Source: Corynebacterium renale (GTDB lineage Bacteria; Actinomycetota; Actinomycetes; Mycobacteriales; Mycobacteriaceae). Taken from it: a stretch of DNA of 64,000 bases. Made by a program: the position numbers and the translations under genes. The DNA lies in assembly GCF_002563965.1 (NCBI RefSeq), contig NZ_PDJF01000001.1, forward strand, positions 620,001 to 684,000, in the 5' to 3' direction. Below, one piece after another: positions 43,683-51,767 of the stretch (positions are counted from its first letter, which is position 1; each line of letters opens with the position of its first letter). A model generated the notes under the pieces. The model saw only the letters and a program-made list of their open reading frames with translations. It had not been told where the DNA came from and searched no databases.

Positions 43683-44387
43683 CTATTTCACCGGAGCCAA
43701 CGTCATTAGCCCACACCCATAGCCACGGGCGCGCCCAATTCCGTGTGTAAGCGCGTGGCGGAGTGCCTCGGGCTCTGTGACCTCTAACGTTCCTGCAAAG
43801 CGCGCCTTAACGATGCGCACCGGGTTACCTTTGGTCCCATCTTGGCGGTTCTTGTGGAATACATCGGTCCAGCGTTGCACAACTCCGGTTTGTTCTAACG
43901 CTGACCAGCGTTCCCGTTCCTGTTCAGAGGCTTCATCATCCGTACGTGGAGCAAGGGCGAAACCGTGGAGGTCTGCCTTCTTATATAACCAATCCAGCTG
44001 ATGACGCGGTGAAACATGTGCTTTAATCTTGCCGCGCTTCCCTTCGCGACGCTCGGAATAGGTCGGATTCGCTACTAATTCAAAACGCCACCGCTGGCCT
44101 TTTATCAGTCCGTCCAAGAAACGGGTGTAGTCAGCACTTTGCGCCGGCCGAGTTTCCCATCCGGCCTCAGCGACTATCCCATCTGCTGTAGGTTTCTCAG
44201 GTCCAACGATATAGAGCGTATGAGTGTGTTCATGCGAATCGACACGCCACAAGACGCGGGCCTCATCCTCCTGGATGTCCGGTGGAAATGTACTGCGCAC
44301 AGCAGCATGCAATGCGTTAGTTTCGGTGAGGTATTTACGTCCTGCTCGCCGTGCTGGATTCAGCAAGATTCGTGTAAGTGTTGTCAC
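43683..44387 (-). CDS. cas6e: crRNA endonuclease Cas6e (Cse3/CasE)
   Basis: A 234-residue Cas6e that cleaves the pre-crRNA at the 3' base of each repeat hairpin and stays bound to it. It has the glycine-rich loop GIGRARGYGCGLMTLAPV at the C-terminus, a basic face (RREGKRGKIKAHVSP), and the N-terminal catalytic-His helix region around LTETNALHAAVRSTF. The GTG start at 44387 overlaps the cas5e stop (GTGA). It should recognise the CCCCGC/GCGGGG stem of the repeats and the related pseudo-repeats in the leader region. Confidence 0.94.
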   Translation of the reverse strand: MTTLTRILLNPARRAGRKYLTETNALHAAVRSTFPPDIQEDEARVLWRVDSHEHTHTLYIVGPEKPTADGIVAEAGWETRPAQSADYTRFLDGLIKGQRWRFELVANPTYSERREGKRGKIKAHVSPRHQLDWLYKKADLHGFALAPRTDDEASEQERERWSALEQTGVVQRWTDVFHKNRQDGTKGNPVRIVKARFAGTLEVTEPEALRHALTHGIGRARGYGCGLMTLAPVK

Positions 44388-45106
44388 GCTTTCACCACCG
44401 TATCGAAGAAGATGTCGCTACCCAGGATCTGATCTTTACCGTCTGGATTTTCTAAGATCACGTCCTCGCCGCGAACGACAGTACGCCACCCGTATTTGCG
44501 ATGCTGCGGATCAAACGAAATCGGCACGTCTTGACGGGCGATCCCACCGGCTTCCTGTGGAGTACCGTCACGATAAACAGCCAATGATACTTCCGTAGGA
44601 GACTCACGCTTGTGCTGACGCGTTGCGTACCATTCCTTATGTTCACGGAGTGCTGTTTCCGCATCAGCGTCCACGATGCCAATCACCAGACCAGGATGAA
44701 CTGGGCAAGATCTGCGTCCCATAAACAAGGGGAATGCGGGCTTGCGTAAAGCGCTTGCGATCTCTTCCAAAAACTCTTTGTCATCTGCTTCAACAGCAGC
44801 CACGAAGGCAGCGTCCGAAAGGAAATACCTGGTCACCAATTGGGCTGGAGCTGAAGGCTTAGTAATCCATGGTTGTGCCGTCTGGTAGTCCCGCAATAAG
44901 CTACCGGATTGGTCGACTCGGATTGCCAAGCGTAGCTCAACTAAATCTTCGACGGGGTCAGTTCGGCGTCGCCCCTGCGCAGCAGCGATGAGGCCGATGA
45001 TGCCCGATTTCGTCGGCGTCGGGGCGGTAGCCCTCGTTTTGAAGCGTGACTCATCGCCCCAGGACTGCATTGGTCCTTTGAGGAGAAGAAGGAGTGAATG
45101 CTTCAT
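44384..45106 (-). CDS. cas5e: Cascade subunit Cas5e (CasD)
   Basis: A 240-residue Cas5e, the subunit that grips the 5' handle of crRNA. Family signatures are LLLKGPMQSWGDESRFKTRATAPTPTKSGIIGLIAAAQGRRR at the N-terminus and RKSPTEVS-like central strands (SPTEVSLAVYRDG). Its ATG shares a base with the cas7e stop (TAATG). Confidence 0.94.
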   Translation of the reverse strand: MKHSLLLLLKGPMQSWGDESRFKTRATAPTPTKSGIIGLIAAAQGRRRTDPVEDLVELRLAIRVDQSGSLLRDYQTAQPWITKPSAPAQLVTRYFLSDAAFVAAVEADDKEFLEEIASALRKPAFPLFMGRRSCPVHPGLVIGIVDADAETALREHKEWYATRQHKRESPTEVSLAVYRDGTPQEAGGIARQDVPISFDPQHRKYGWRTVVRGEDVILENPDGKDQILGSDIFFDTVVKA

Positions 45107-46242
45107 TACTCTGCACCTTGCTGGAGCTTCTCGACCTCAGCTACTAGCTTCTCACCGAGCTCAGGCAACGTAACTTCCTGCGCGATCTCTTTGAAAGAAT
45201 CAGCCAGGTTACCCAAACCGATTACATATGCCGCCTTGGGAACGAAGCCATACTTTTCCTGAACTTCCTTTGCTTCTGTGGCCAGGCGGTCGGCAGCTAC
45301 CGTACGACGGTCGCGATCATTGTCGGCTTCAACAGGATCTTCGAAAGCATTGACCAAGGAAACCGGACGGCTGTCGCGCACTGTGATGTACACCAGCTCT
45401 GGAAGTGTCTGGTTGGCAAAAGTGTTGATCTTGCCGGTGGGCATGGAGGCGACGAACGAATCGACAAAATACTTCAGTGTCTCATTTGCCGCTTGCTGCG
45501 ATCCCAAGTTCTTTTCTAGGCCTTCCACGTTGACCGTCGCATAGCGGTACAGCGTCGAGGACATCATCTGGACAGTGCCTAGCATGCCTGCGCCTGTTTC
45601 TTCGCCAGCTTCTGCAAGGTCATCGACAGCGGTGAAGAAATCAAATTCCGGAGCAGAAGCGTGCACACCAATTGCATGCGCGACTTGGACGGCGGCGTCA
45701 ACGTTGTACGCTGCGTCGTCAGCAACCATACGTCCAAACATTGCCATGTCAGCAGAATGGTCGGTGTCGAGAATCTCTTGAGCCTCAGACTTCTTGAGCT
45801 TTTCGCCCTCTTTCTCAATAAGCGTCGTGACTGCACGCTCAACCTGGGCGGGGCTCAAGAAAATGAGATAGGAGGTCTGCGGATATGGGTTGTGTTCAGT
45901 ATCTTCGGCATCTTTTTTGGATGGCTTCTCGACGACCGTTTTGATACCTGCAGCTTTGAAAAGTTGCTCTACACGCCCGATAGCATCTGCCTGCGCGACA
46001 TCTCCACGCTTTTCGAGCAGCCGTGCAATTTGCTCAGGTAGACGCTTGGAACGGCTTCCGACAAGCTCCGGCGAGAAGCGGTCGTTGAAGTCTTTGCGGA
46101 TTGCTCGCTTCCAGGACTGCGACGAAACACGTTGACGTGACACACCACCAAACACTGCTGATTTCGGAGCACCGGTGTCGTCACGATTGATCAGTGATGG
46201 AGGGAGGGTCTGAAGGGCGTGGATATCAATGACGAGGGACAT
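45106..46242 (-). CDS. cas7e: Cascade backbone subunit Cas7e (CasC)
   Basis: A 378-residue Cas7e, six copies of which coat the crRNA. It starts MSLVIDIHALQTLPPSLINRDDTGAPKSAVFGGVSRQRVSSQSWKRAIR, the usual N-terminus. The ATG at 46242 is chosen because AAGGAA lies 8 nt upstream, while the longer frame to 46362 would run into cse2. It has the conserved NAFEDP and GQAxE-like segments (VSLVNAFEDPVEADNDRDR). Confidence 0.95.
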   Translation of the reverse strand: MSLVIDIHALQTLPPSLINRDDTGAPKSAVFGGVSRQRVSSQSWKRAIRKDFNDRFSPELVGSRSKRLPEQIARLLEKRGDVAQADAIGRVEQLFKAAGIKTVVEKPSKKDAEDTEHNPYPQTSYLIFLSPAQVERAVTTLIEKEGEKLKKSEAQEILDTDHSADMAMFGRMVADDAAYNVDAAVQVAHAIGVHASAPEFDFFTAVDDLAEAGEETGAGMLGTVQMMSSTLYRYATVNVEGLEKNLGSQQAANETLKYFVDSFVASMPTGKINTFANQTLPELVYITVRDSRPVSLVNAFEDPVEADNDRDRRTVAADRLATEAKEVQEKYGFVPKAAYVIGLGNLADSFKEIAQEVTLPELGEKLVAEVEKLQQGAE

Positions 46243-46267
46243 GTTTAATTCCTTTCCAGAATTTTGG

Positions 46268-46903
46268 TTATTGAATTTCTTGGGCAGTGGCTTCTGCATC
46301 TCTTCGTGCAGATAGGCGCAAGGTTCCTGTAGCAAAATCGCGCCCCCAACGAAGCAAGACACGGTCCCGGTACTCCGGATTAGAGAGGCTGCGAAGATCG
46401 GCAGCTAATTGCCCGTAGTTGCACGCTATTTCATTGGCTCGAAGCAGCGATATTAACGAACGTAGGTGAACCAGGCGGGATTGCTCGTCACCTGCCACCT
46501 GCATTGCGTCGAAACGCATTTTGATGGAACGTGATTCAGTTACGCGGTAAAGCTGACCGCATGCGGTTGCAAAAGAAACGTCGTTAGAGTGCATAGGTTT
46601 CTTCGCACTTTGCATATGGATACCGAAAAGGCTCAGCGCATAGTACGCAGCTCGCTCGCTCGGGCTAGGCGCGTCACCTCGTCCAACTTCCCGTTCGCTG
46701 AGCGGTGGGTCCAGCGTCAGAAGGACTTCCTGGAGGGCAAGCGGATTAGTGTCGAGTGGCCGCGAAGCGAATTTGCGTAGCTCCGCCAGTGTTCCGCGGG
46801 CTAAGGCACCGTCGGCAGTGTTTTGAGAGTTTAGATACTGCCGCTGTAGCCGCGCTGCAGTTTTACCTACGCTCTGACGAAGTGTGGACTGTTCTTCACT
46901 CAT
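46268..46903 (-). CDS. cse2: Cascade small subunit Cse2 (CasB)
   Basis: A 211-residue all-helical small subunit, present as a dimer, which holds the displaced strand. Typical elements are ALARGTLAELRKFASRPLDTNPLALQEVLLTLDPP and PSERAAYYALSLFGIHMQS. The ATG at 46903 has GGAGGA 7 nt upstream and overlaps the 3' end of cse1 by 8 nt. Confidence 0.93.
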   Translation of the reverse strand: MSEEQSTLRQSVGKTAARLQRQYLNSQNTADGALARGTLAELRKFASRPLDTNPLALQEVLLTLDPPLSEREVGRGDAPSPSERAAYYALSLFGIHMQSAKKPMHSNDVSFATACGQLYRVTESRSIKMRFDAMQVAGDEQSRLVHLRSLISLLRANEIACNYGQLAADLRSLSNPEYRDRVLLRWGRDFATGTLRLSARRDAEATAQEIQ

Positions 46904-48596
46904 CAGACGTTCCTCCTTCTTCATTCTTTATTTTTTTTCGTTGGTTAGTGAGCAAAGGCAGGATGTCACGGAGCTTTCGTAACAACTGGTTGTGTAACGA
47001 TCCAGCGTTGACAATGCGCCCCGTTCCATCTTCACCACCATCTAGCCGTCCGATGAGGGCCTTCGGGCCAGCACCGCGAACGTGTTCGCGCGCCATTTCA
47101 AGCACTGCTCGACGGATCGTGCTTTCCCAACGCACGCATTCATCATCAATATTCTCCGGCGTTAAGCCCCGGAGCCAAGCAATGAACTTGGGCTCTAAAT
47201 CCGTGTAGAGCCGGTCAGCTGCGTCAACGTTGAACGCATAGTCGCCTCCGGCTGCCAGCGACAGCTGACCGACGAAAGAACCTAGTGCTGTGGCAGCATC
47301 ACGCACCGTTTGCGCTGCATTGCGCACCTTCTGCCGGCTTTCTTCAGAATGCTGCGCACTACGTAGCAGGTGCAATGGAATACCCAGTTGCGAACTGATA
47401 ATTGTCCCCACAGATGAACTCTGCGGCCCATATTCCATAGACACGATGGACACATCGAGTACCTCATCGACATATCCAACCAACGCTTCGGAACTAAGAT
47501 TTTCAAGCGTTTGTGGCCTTTTCGGTGGATGCAATTTTTCGCTAAACCCAGAATCCATTTGAGAGACGAGCAAGGCATCCAAAGAATTCCACATGGTTCG
47601 CTCCACAGAATATGTCTGTGGATAGTAAGCGAGGATGCCTTTTTTGGTCTGGTTCGGACTGAAGCGGTACGGAGTCATCACGTCACCAAACACGTTCTTA
47701 CCAGCGTCTGGAATACGGTCACCATTGCCGACTAATACTGCGACTACCTCGCCCCCTTCTGTGAAGAGGCGAATACGGCGTGACTGCCAGGTTGCCAGGT
47801 CAGAAGCGCCCTCAGGAGTCATCGCAGCATTAACATCAGCCTCATTGAGGACCCGCTGGGCACTTGAGTCTGGTTTACGTTCCCACACTGGCCGGTCATT
47901 CGCAGCATCAGGTCCGATTGCCTCCAGCGTCGTGTTCAGCAACAAGGTATCCAGCAGATTTTCGCCTTGGACAAAAGTACCGCCGGTCATACCAGTCCAC
48001 CCAGTACCGATGGGATACCCTTTCCCACCTTTCACACGGGGATCGCCTTCTACGCCCGGTTTAATCCCCGAATAGTCGTAGGCTTGTGTGTGAATTAACC
48101 AGCGTGCTGCCTCAGCGAAGGACAAAGATGTGCGTCCTGTCCCGGTACGCATCGTGAAATAATCATGTTCCGCTTCCGGGATAATCCTAGAAACTTCTAA
48201 TGTATTTCCGTTTTTTGTATGCAGGTCTGCGACCTGCATAAATGGGGCTTCATGATCCAGCAGATCAAAGCGATCACGGTATTTTTCCAGGTAGGAAAGT
48301 ACGGCTTCGTCTCTACCTTCAGCGAGCAAAGCTTTTCGCTTCTCAATGAACCAAGATGACCATTCAAATGGACCATAAGCTCGTGGATTAGTGAAAGATC
48401 CTTCTAGGCTTTGATGCTGGGCACGCCAGAAAATCGCCAGCAATGTTCGAAGAACGGCATAGTCCTGTGTCGGTGAATCACCAACAACTCTTAGGACCTT
48501 CTCCGATCCGTCAAAAATCGACTTGATTCCTAGGGCCTTAGTCCCCTGCGCGGTCTCGCAGATGATCCACGGCTCTTCAATCAGATTGAAAGACAT
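46896..48596 (-). CDS. cse1: Cascade large subunit Cse1 (CasA/Cas8e)
   Basis: A 566-residue large subunit that reads the PAM and recruits Cas3. It begins MSFNLIEEPWIICE, the family start, and has SFAEAARWLIHTQAYDYSGIKPGVEGDPRVKGGKGYPIGTGWTG, the characteristic middle region, and a C-terminal four-helix bundle. GGAG lies 10 nt upstream of the ATG at 48596. A TATAAA box at 48641-48636 on the minus strand could give the Cascade genes a promoter of their own, separate from cas3. Confidence 0.94.
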   Translation of the reverse strand: MSFNLIEEPWIICETAQGTKALGIKSIFDGSEKVLRVVGDSPTQDYAVLRTLLAIFWRAQHQSLEGSFTNPRAYGPFEWSSWFIEKRKALLAEGRDEAVLSYLEKYRDRFDLLDHEAPFMQVADLHTKNGNTLEVSRIIPEAEHDYFTMRTGTGRTSLSFAEAARWLIHTQAYDYSGIKPGVEGDPRVKGGKGYPIGTGWTGMTGGTFVQGENLLDTLLLNTTLEAIGPDAANDRPVWERKPDSSAQRVLNEADVNAAMTPEGASDLATWQSRRIRLFTEGGEVVAVLVGNGDRIPDAGKNVFGDVMTPYRFSPNQTKKGILAYYPQTYSVERTMWNSLDALLVSQMDSGFSEKLHPPKRPQTLENLSSEALVGYVDEVLDVSIVSMEYGPQSSSVGTIISSQLGIPLHLLRSAQHSEESRQKVRNAAQTVRDAATALGSFVGQLSLAAGGDYAFNVDAADRLYTDLEPKFIAWLRGLTPENIDDECVRWESTIRRAVLEMAREHVRGAGPKALIGRLDGGEDGTGRIVNAGSLHNQLLRKLRDILPLLTNQRKKIKNEEGGTSDE

Positions 48597-48657
48597 GCTG
48601 CTCACTCCTTTCTCTGTACTCACTTCTACTCAACTTTTATATGGTTTAACCCTAGCG

Positions 48658-51468
48658 TTAGGCATGGACATCAGCCTTCTTCCCATCGCTCAAAATTTCG
48701 AATCCGAGTTCGCTGCTGTAGGTGACCACGAACCGACCCACACGAGCTGTCTTGTCTTCGTCCAAAACGAGAGCGACTTGCCCCTTCAACAGGAAGTGTT
48801 TGCTCCAGGAGACGGGAGTGTTGCGTTCCAGTTCGCTAATTACCTGCTCGAAATCGTTCGCATAACGTGTCATTCGCGCAGGTAGCCGAAGCGTGCTGGA
48901 AGCAAGATGAAAAGCAGTGGGATAATCTACGTCATTTTCATCCAAGATTTCCATCTCTTTCCCTAGCGGCCGATACCCATATTCCGTTTGAATAATCGGT
49001 ATCACTTCCACCGTCGGCTCAGCGTCTCTGACCTGAGCCGCTCCGGCTTCTTCATCGGCAAGTGAAAGAGCAGCATTGACTTTGCTAAACAGCTGATTCA
49101 ACTCTTTAACAGTGAAAGGAGAAGGTGTCCGGAAACCTTTCGATCGCCTATGCGCTTCCGCCTCGCGCTGCGCACTTGTTATTTTGGATTGTTCCCACAG
49201 CTCCTGCAGTTCCTCGCCCATTTCAGGTTGGTCGTCGCTATACGTGGCTTGGACCAATCCGGCAATGTCATCGGGGCGATTGAATTCTTTGGGAAGATGA
49301 AGCAAGGTTGCAACGAGGATCTTCGGATCGTAAATAGCCATCGCACCGCCATCTATTTCGGGAGTGGGCGCCACTTGCGTAAGTCCTCGAATAAAGATTT
49401 TGGGTTTGCGGACCGGCTCTGGGCGATCATGCTCGGAACGGTTATGGCGGTGCAACCTACCTGCGCGTTGAATGATCAGATCCATAGGAGCCAAATCTGT
49501 AATCAGCACGTCGGCGTCGATATCCAGGCTTTGCTCCGCAACCTGTGTGGCCACAACTATTTTGGAATCGGGGCGACCATCACCCCTACTAGCCTTTGGC
49601 CCCAATTGTTCGCGCAGAAAATCTTCCTTCTGCGAACGCTCCCACGCCATGAAACCCGCATGGTGCAACTCAACCTTTTCGGGATACGCCGAAGATAGAG
49701 TTCGGTAGACATCTTGCGCGCGAGCTATGGTGTTGCAGATTATGAGCGCGCAGCCGCCGTCGATAAGCAGTTCATGAGTAAGGTTCTCTAGCTCATCCAA
49801 GGAATCCCCGATGACCTGGACAGAAGCTCGAAGATTTGTTGGGTTGGGAGCTGGCGTTGCGAAACTGTAACCATCCGCAGTGCCGACAGTAATCAGGGGA
49901 TACGAATCGGGCACGTTTTCCAACCTGTGACCCGTATACGCTTGTGCGAGTGCTGCCCGCCGATTCGCAGGCAACGTCGCGGACATCATAATCACGGTAG
50001 CGCCGTAGTATGCCAACCACTCAAGTGTTGTTTCTAAATAATCGGAAGTGTAGGCATCATAGGCGTGAACCTCGTCGAAAATGATTATCTTCCCAGCTAG
50101 AGCGGCATGGCGAAGCATGGAATAACGCTGCTCCAATGCGAGCATCAGCACCTGATCCACGGTGCCCACAACAATGTTGGATAGCAGCCCACGCCGCTTA
50201 CCATTCATCCACTGGCTAGCGACGGCCGCACCACCATGTTCCGGCACATCCTCCGCAATATTTTACAGCTTCAGCTTCTTGAACTGTGTCGAAAGCTGAT
50301 TCTTCGAGTGCGCCAGGTACATTGACGCAACCGTTTCTCGCGCTCCGGTGTTCTTCGCCCACTCAATCGTTCGCTCCAGGATGCCGTTAGCTGTAGACAT
50401 CGTCGGCGCTGCAAAATATATCCCCTGAGCAGAAGTATTCCGTCCGATGATATGTGCAGCCGCGAGCGCTGCCTCTGTCTTACCCACGCCCGTCTCTGCT
50501 TCAAGCATCACGAGCGCAGGACCCTTCAGTTGTCGAGCGCACTCGGCGATGGCCTGCTGCACGCTTTTAGCGTTAAACGAATCGGGCCACCCAAAAGAAT
50601 CACGATAGAACGTATCCATATCCTTATTAGGCATGGACGTAGTCCACGGGTTGGTTAAATCAGTAAGCGCCATCCCATCTTTCAGGCGGTCCTCCTGAGA
50701 TTGCTGAACTACCATCGGGAAAGCGTCTGCGTTCGAAGCTATCCAGTCAGCAATGACAATAATTCCAGTGAGAATTTGCGCTACGCCACCCCGGGCAAGG
50801 CGGACCTCTCCAAGCTTTTCCAGGACAGGGTAAACATCTAGAGTGTCAGCCATTGCGGTGATGATCTCATCCTGAACCGCCTTCCACGTTTCGGGATAAC
50901 CATCGAGAATGAGACGAATCGTACGCGCTTCGGAGTCTGCGGAGGCAATGCCGTGGTGAGCATCGACAGTCGAAGCGATACGCCGTGCTAGCAGGGCAGA
51001 AATCCCCTGACCCTTAAGCCATTTACTCACTAAAACACCTGACGATATGCCGTGTGGCATCTTAGGTAGCTTTAGCTCTAAATTAGGTTTTTCCAACGTC
51101 AAACCTGAATCGTAGACCGCATTTACGATATGCGGATAAGTCATCTCAATCTGTGATTGGAAAGTCATGGTTGCTTTCCCGCAATCATGTACGCCAGCCA
51201 GCCATAGGTAAAGAGTGCGCAGTTCTTCGACTTCAATCCCCAGCTCTTTAGCCAACTGACGTTTCACGTTTGCCGCTAACCACACGTCAAACACCGCAGC
51301 AGCAGCGCAAGCTGCATCAACTAGATGCTGCGTTAATGAAAGATACCCAGATTCATCGCCTGACTTGGCCCACAAAGAATTGGCCATGGGGCTGCGCCGA
51401 GAAACCCACCCATCGAACAGGCGTGCCACATCAAGGACACTTTTCGGAAGTTCATGTCCGACACTCAT
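48658..51468 (-). pseudogene. cas3: Cas3 helicase-nuclease, interrupted by an in-frame TAA
   Basis: Normally one Cas3 protein of about 936 residues that degrades DNA bound by Cascade. The first part (51468-50263, 401 residues) has the HD nuclease site (H94-D95 in GVHDCGKA, His48 in QHLVDAA) and helicase motif I (ETGVGKTEAA). Codon 402 is TAA (50265-50263). Reading on in the same frame, after five codons comes a GTG at 50247 and then IIIFDEVHAYD (motif II), MMSATLP (III), VVATQVAEQSLDIDADVLITD (V) and QRAGRLHRH (VI), ending at 48658. Everything else looks intact, so the stop is recent. It divides the first RecA domain, so two separate working pieces are unlikely. GGAGG lies only 2 nt before the GTG, which makes restart poor. 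A base-call error must be excluded. Confidence 0.9.
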
Positions 51469-51507
51469 GATTAGCTTTCTTTTAGATGTTTTCTTCGATG
51501 GTTTTGA

Positions 51508-51536
51508 ATCTATCCTGAAAAGTAAAACATGTCAAT
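51508..51536 (-). promoter_or_regulatory. cas3 promoter
   Basis: On the minus strand, TTGACA (51536-51531) is a perfect -35 box, followed after exactly 17 nt by TAGATT (51513-51508) as the -10. Transcription would begin near 51501, about 33 nt before the cas3 ATG. A tandem AATACCC repeat (51534-51547) borders the -35 box. Confidence 0.8.
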
Positions 51537-51544
51537 ACCCAATA

Positions 51545-51558
51545 CCCAACTTAACAAG
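51545..51558 (-). promoter_or_regulatory. Predicted target site of the leader-region crRNA-like guide
   Basis: The minus strand reads CTTGTTAAGTTGGG here, preceded by AA at 51560-51559 (PAM position). It is identical to the first 14 nt after the pseudo-repeat at 51615-51644. A full 32-33 nt protospacer would extend down to about 51527 and so cover the whole -35 box of the cas3 promoter. Confidence 0.7.
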
Positions 51559-51614
51559 TTTTATTGTGTAAATCTGACGCTCTTAGAGCATTACGGAGCA
51601 GGGCTATAGAATGT

Positions 51615-51693
51615 GGCTCATCCCGGCTTCTGCCGGGATGAGCCCTTGTTAAGTTGGGGCAATTATTTTTCCCTGCACCTGCAGGGACGGACG
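51615..51693 (+). ncRNA. crRNA-like guide RNA (CreR type) in the leader region
   Basis: Two repeat-like hairpins flank a short pseudo-spacer. The first (51615-51644) has stem CCCGGC/GCCGGG with loop TTCT and ends in ATGAGCC, exactly the 3' end of the true repeats. Its outer bases extend to a 13-bp perfect dyad. The second (about 51666-51693) has stem CCCTGC/GCAGGG with loop ACCT. Both keep the 6-4-6 geometry of the true repeat (CCCCGC, 4 nt, GCGGGG) through paired changes, so Cas6e processing is plausible. The 21-nt pseudo-spacer (51645-51665) starts with 14 nt matching the cas3 promoter region. TAGAAT at 51607-51612 is a possible -10, which would start the RNA just before the first stem. Crediting it as a Cascade-loaded repressor rests on analogy with known CreR RNAs. 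Confidence 0.65.
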
Positions 51694-51703
51694 TAAGCCC
51701 CTA

Positions 51704-51767
51704 TTTTCATTCGATCAAGTCGTATGTAAAATAGGCAATCGGCTGATAAAACTCCTGTTCAAGGAGT
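51704..51767 (+). promoter_or_regulatory. CRISPR leader: array promoter and boundary dyad
   Basis: TTTTCA (51704-51709) and TAAAAT (51727-51732) are separated by 17 nt and would start transcription near 51739, about 30 nt before the first repeat. ACTCCT (51751-51756) and AGGAGT (51762-51767) form a dyad with a 5-nt loop that directly abuts the first repeat. It could be the leader-anchoring site for Cas1-Cas2. The leader is AT-rich relative to its surroundings. Confidence 0.65.

Noticed and set aside
48658..51468. Naturally split Cas3 (separate HD and helicase proteins)
   Set aside because: The break is inside the first RecA domain, between motifs I and II, not between HD and helicase, and both sides are in the same frame five codons apart.
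51469..51767. A CreTA-type toxin-antitoxin unit beside the crRNA-like RNA
   Set aside because: No small toxin ORF or RNA toxin is recognisable here. The seed points to the cas3 promoter instead, so a regulator of cas3 is the simpler reading.
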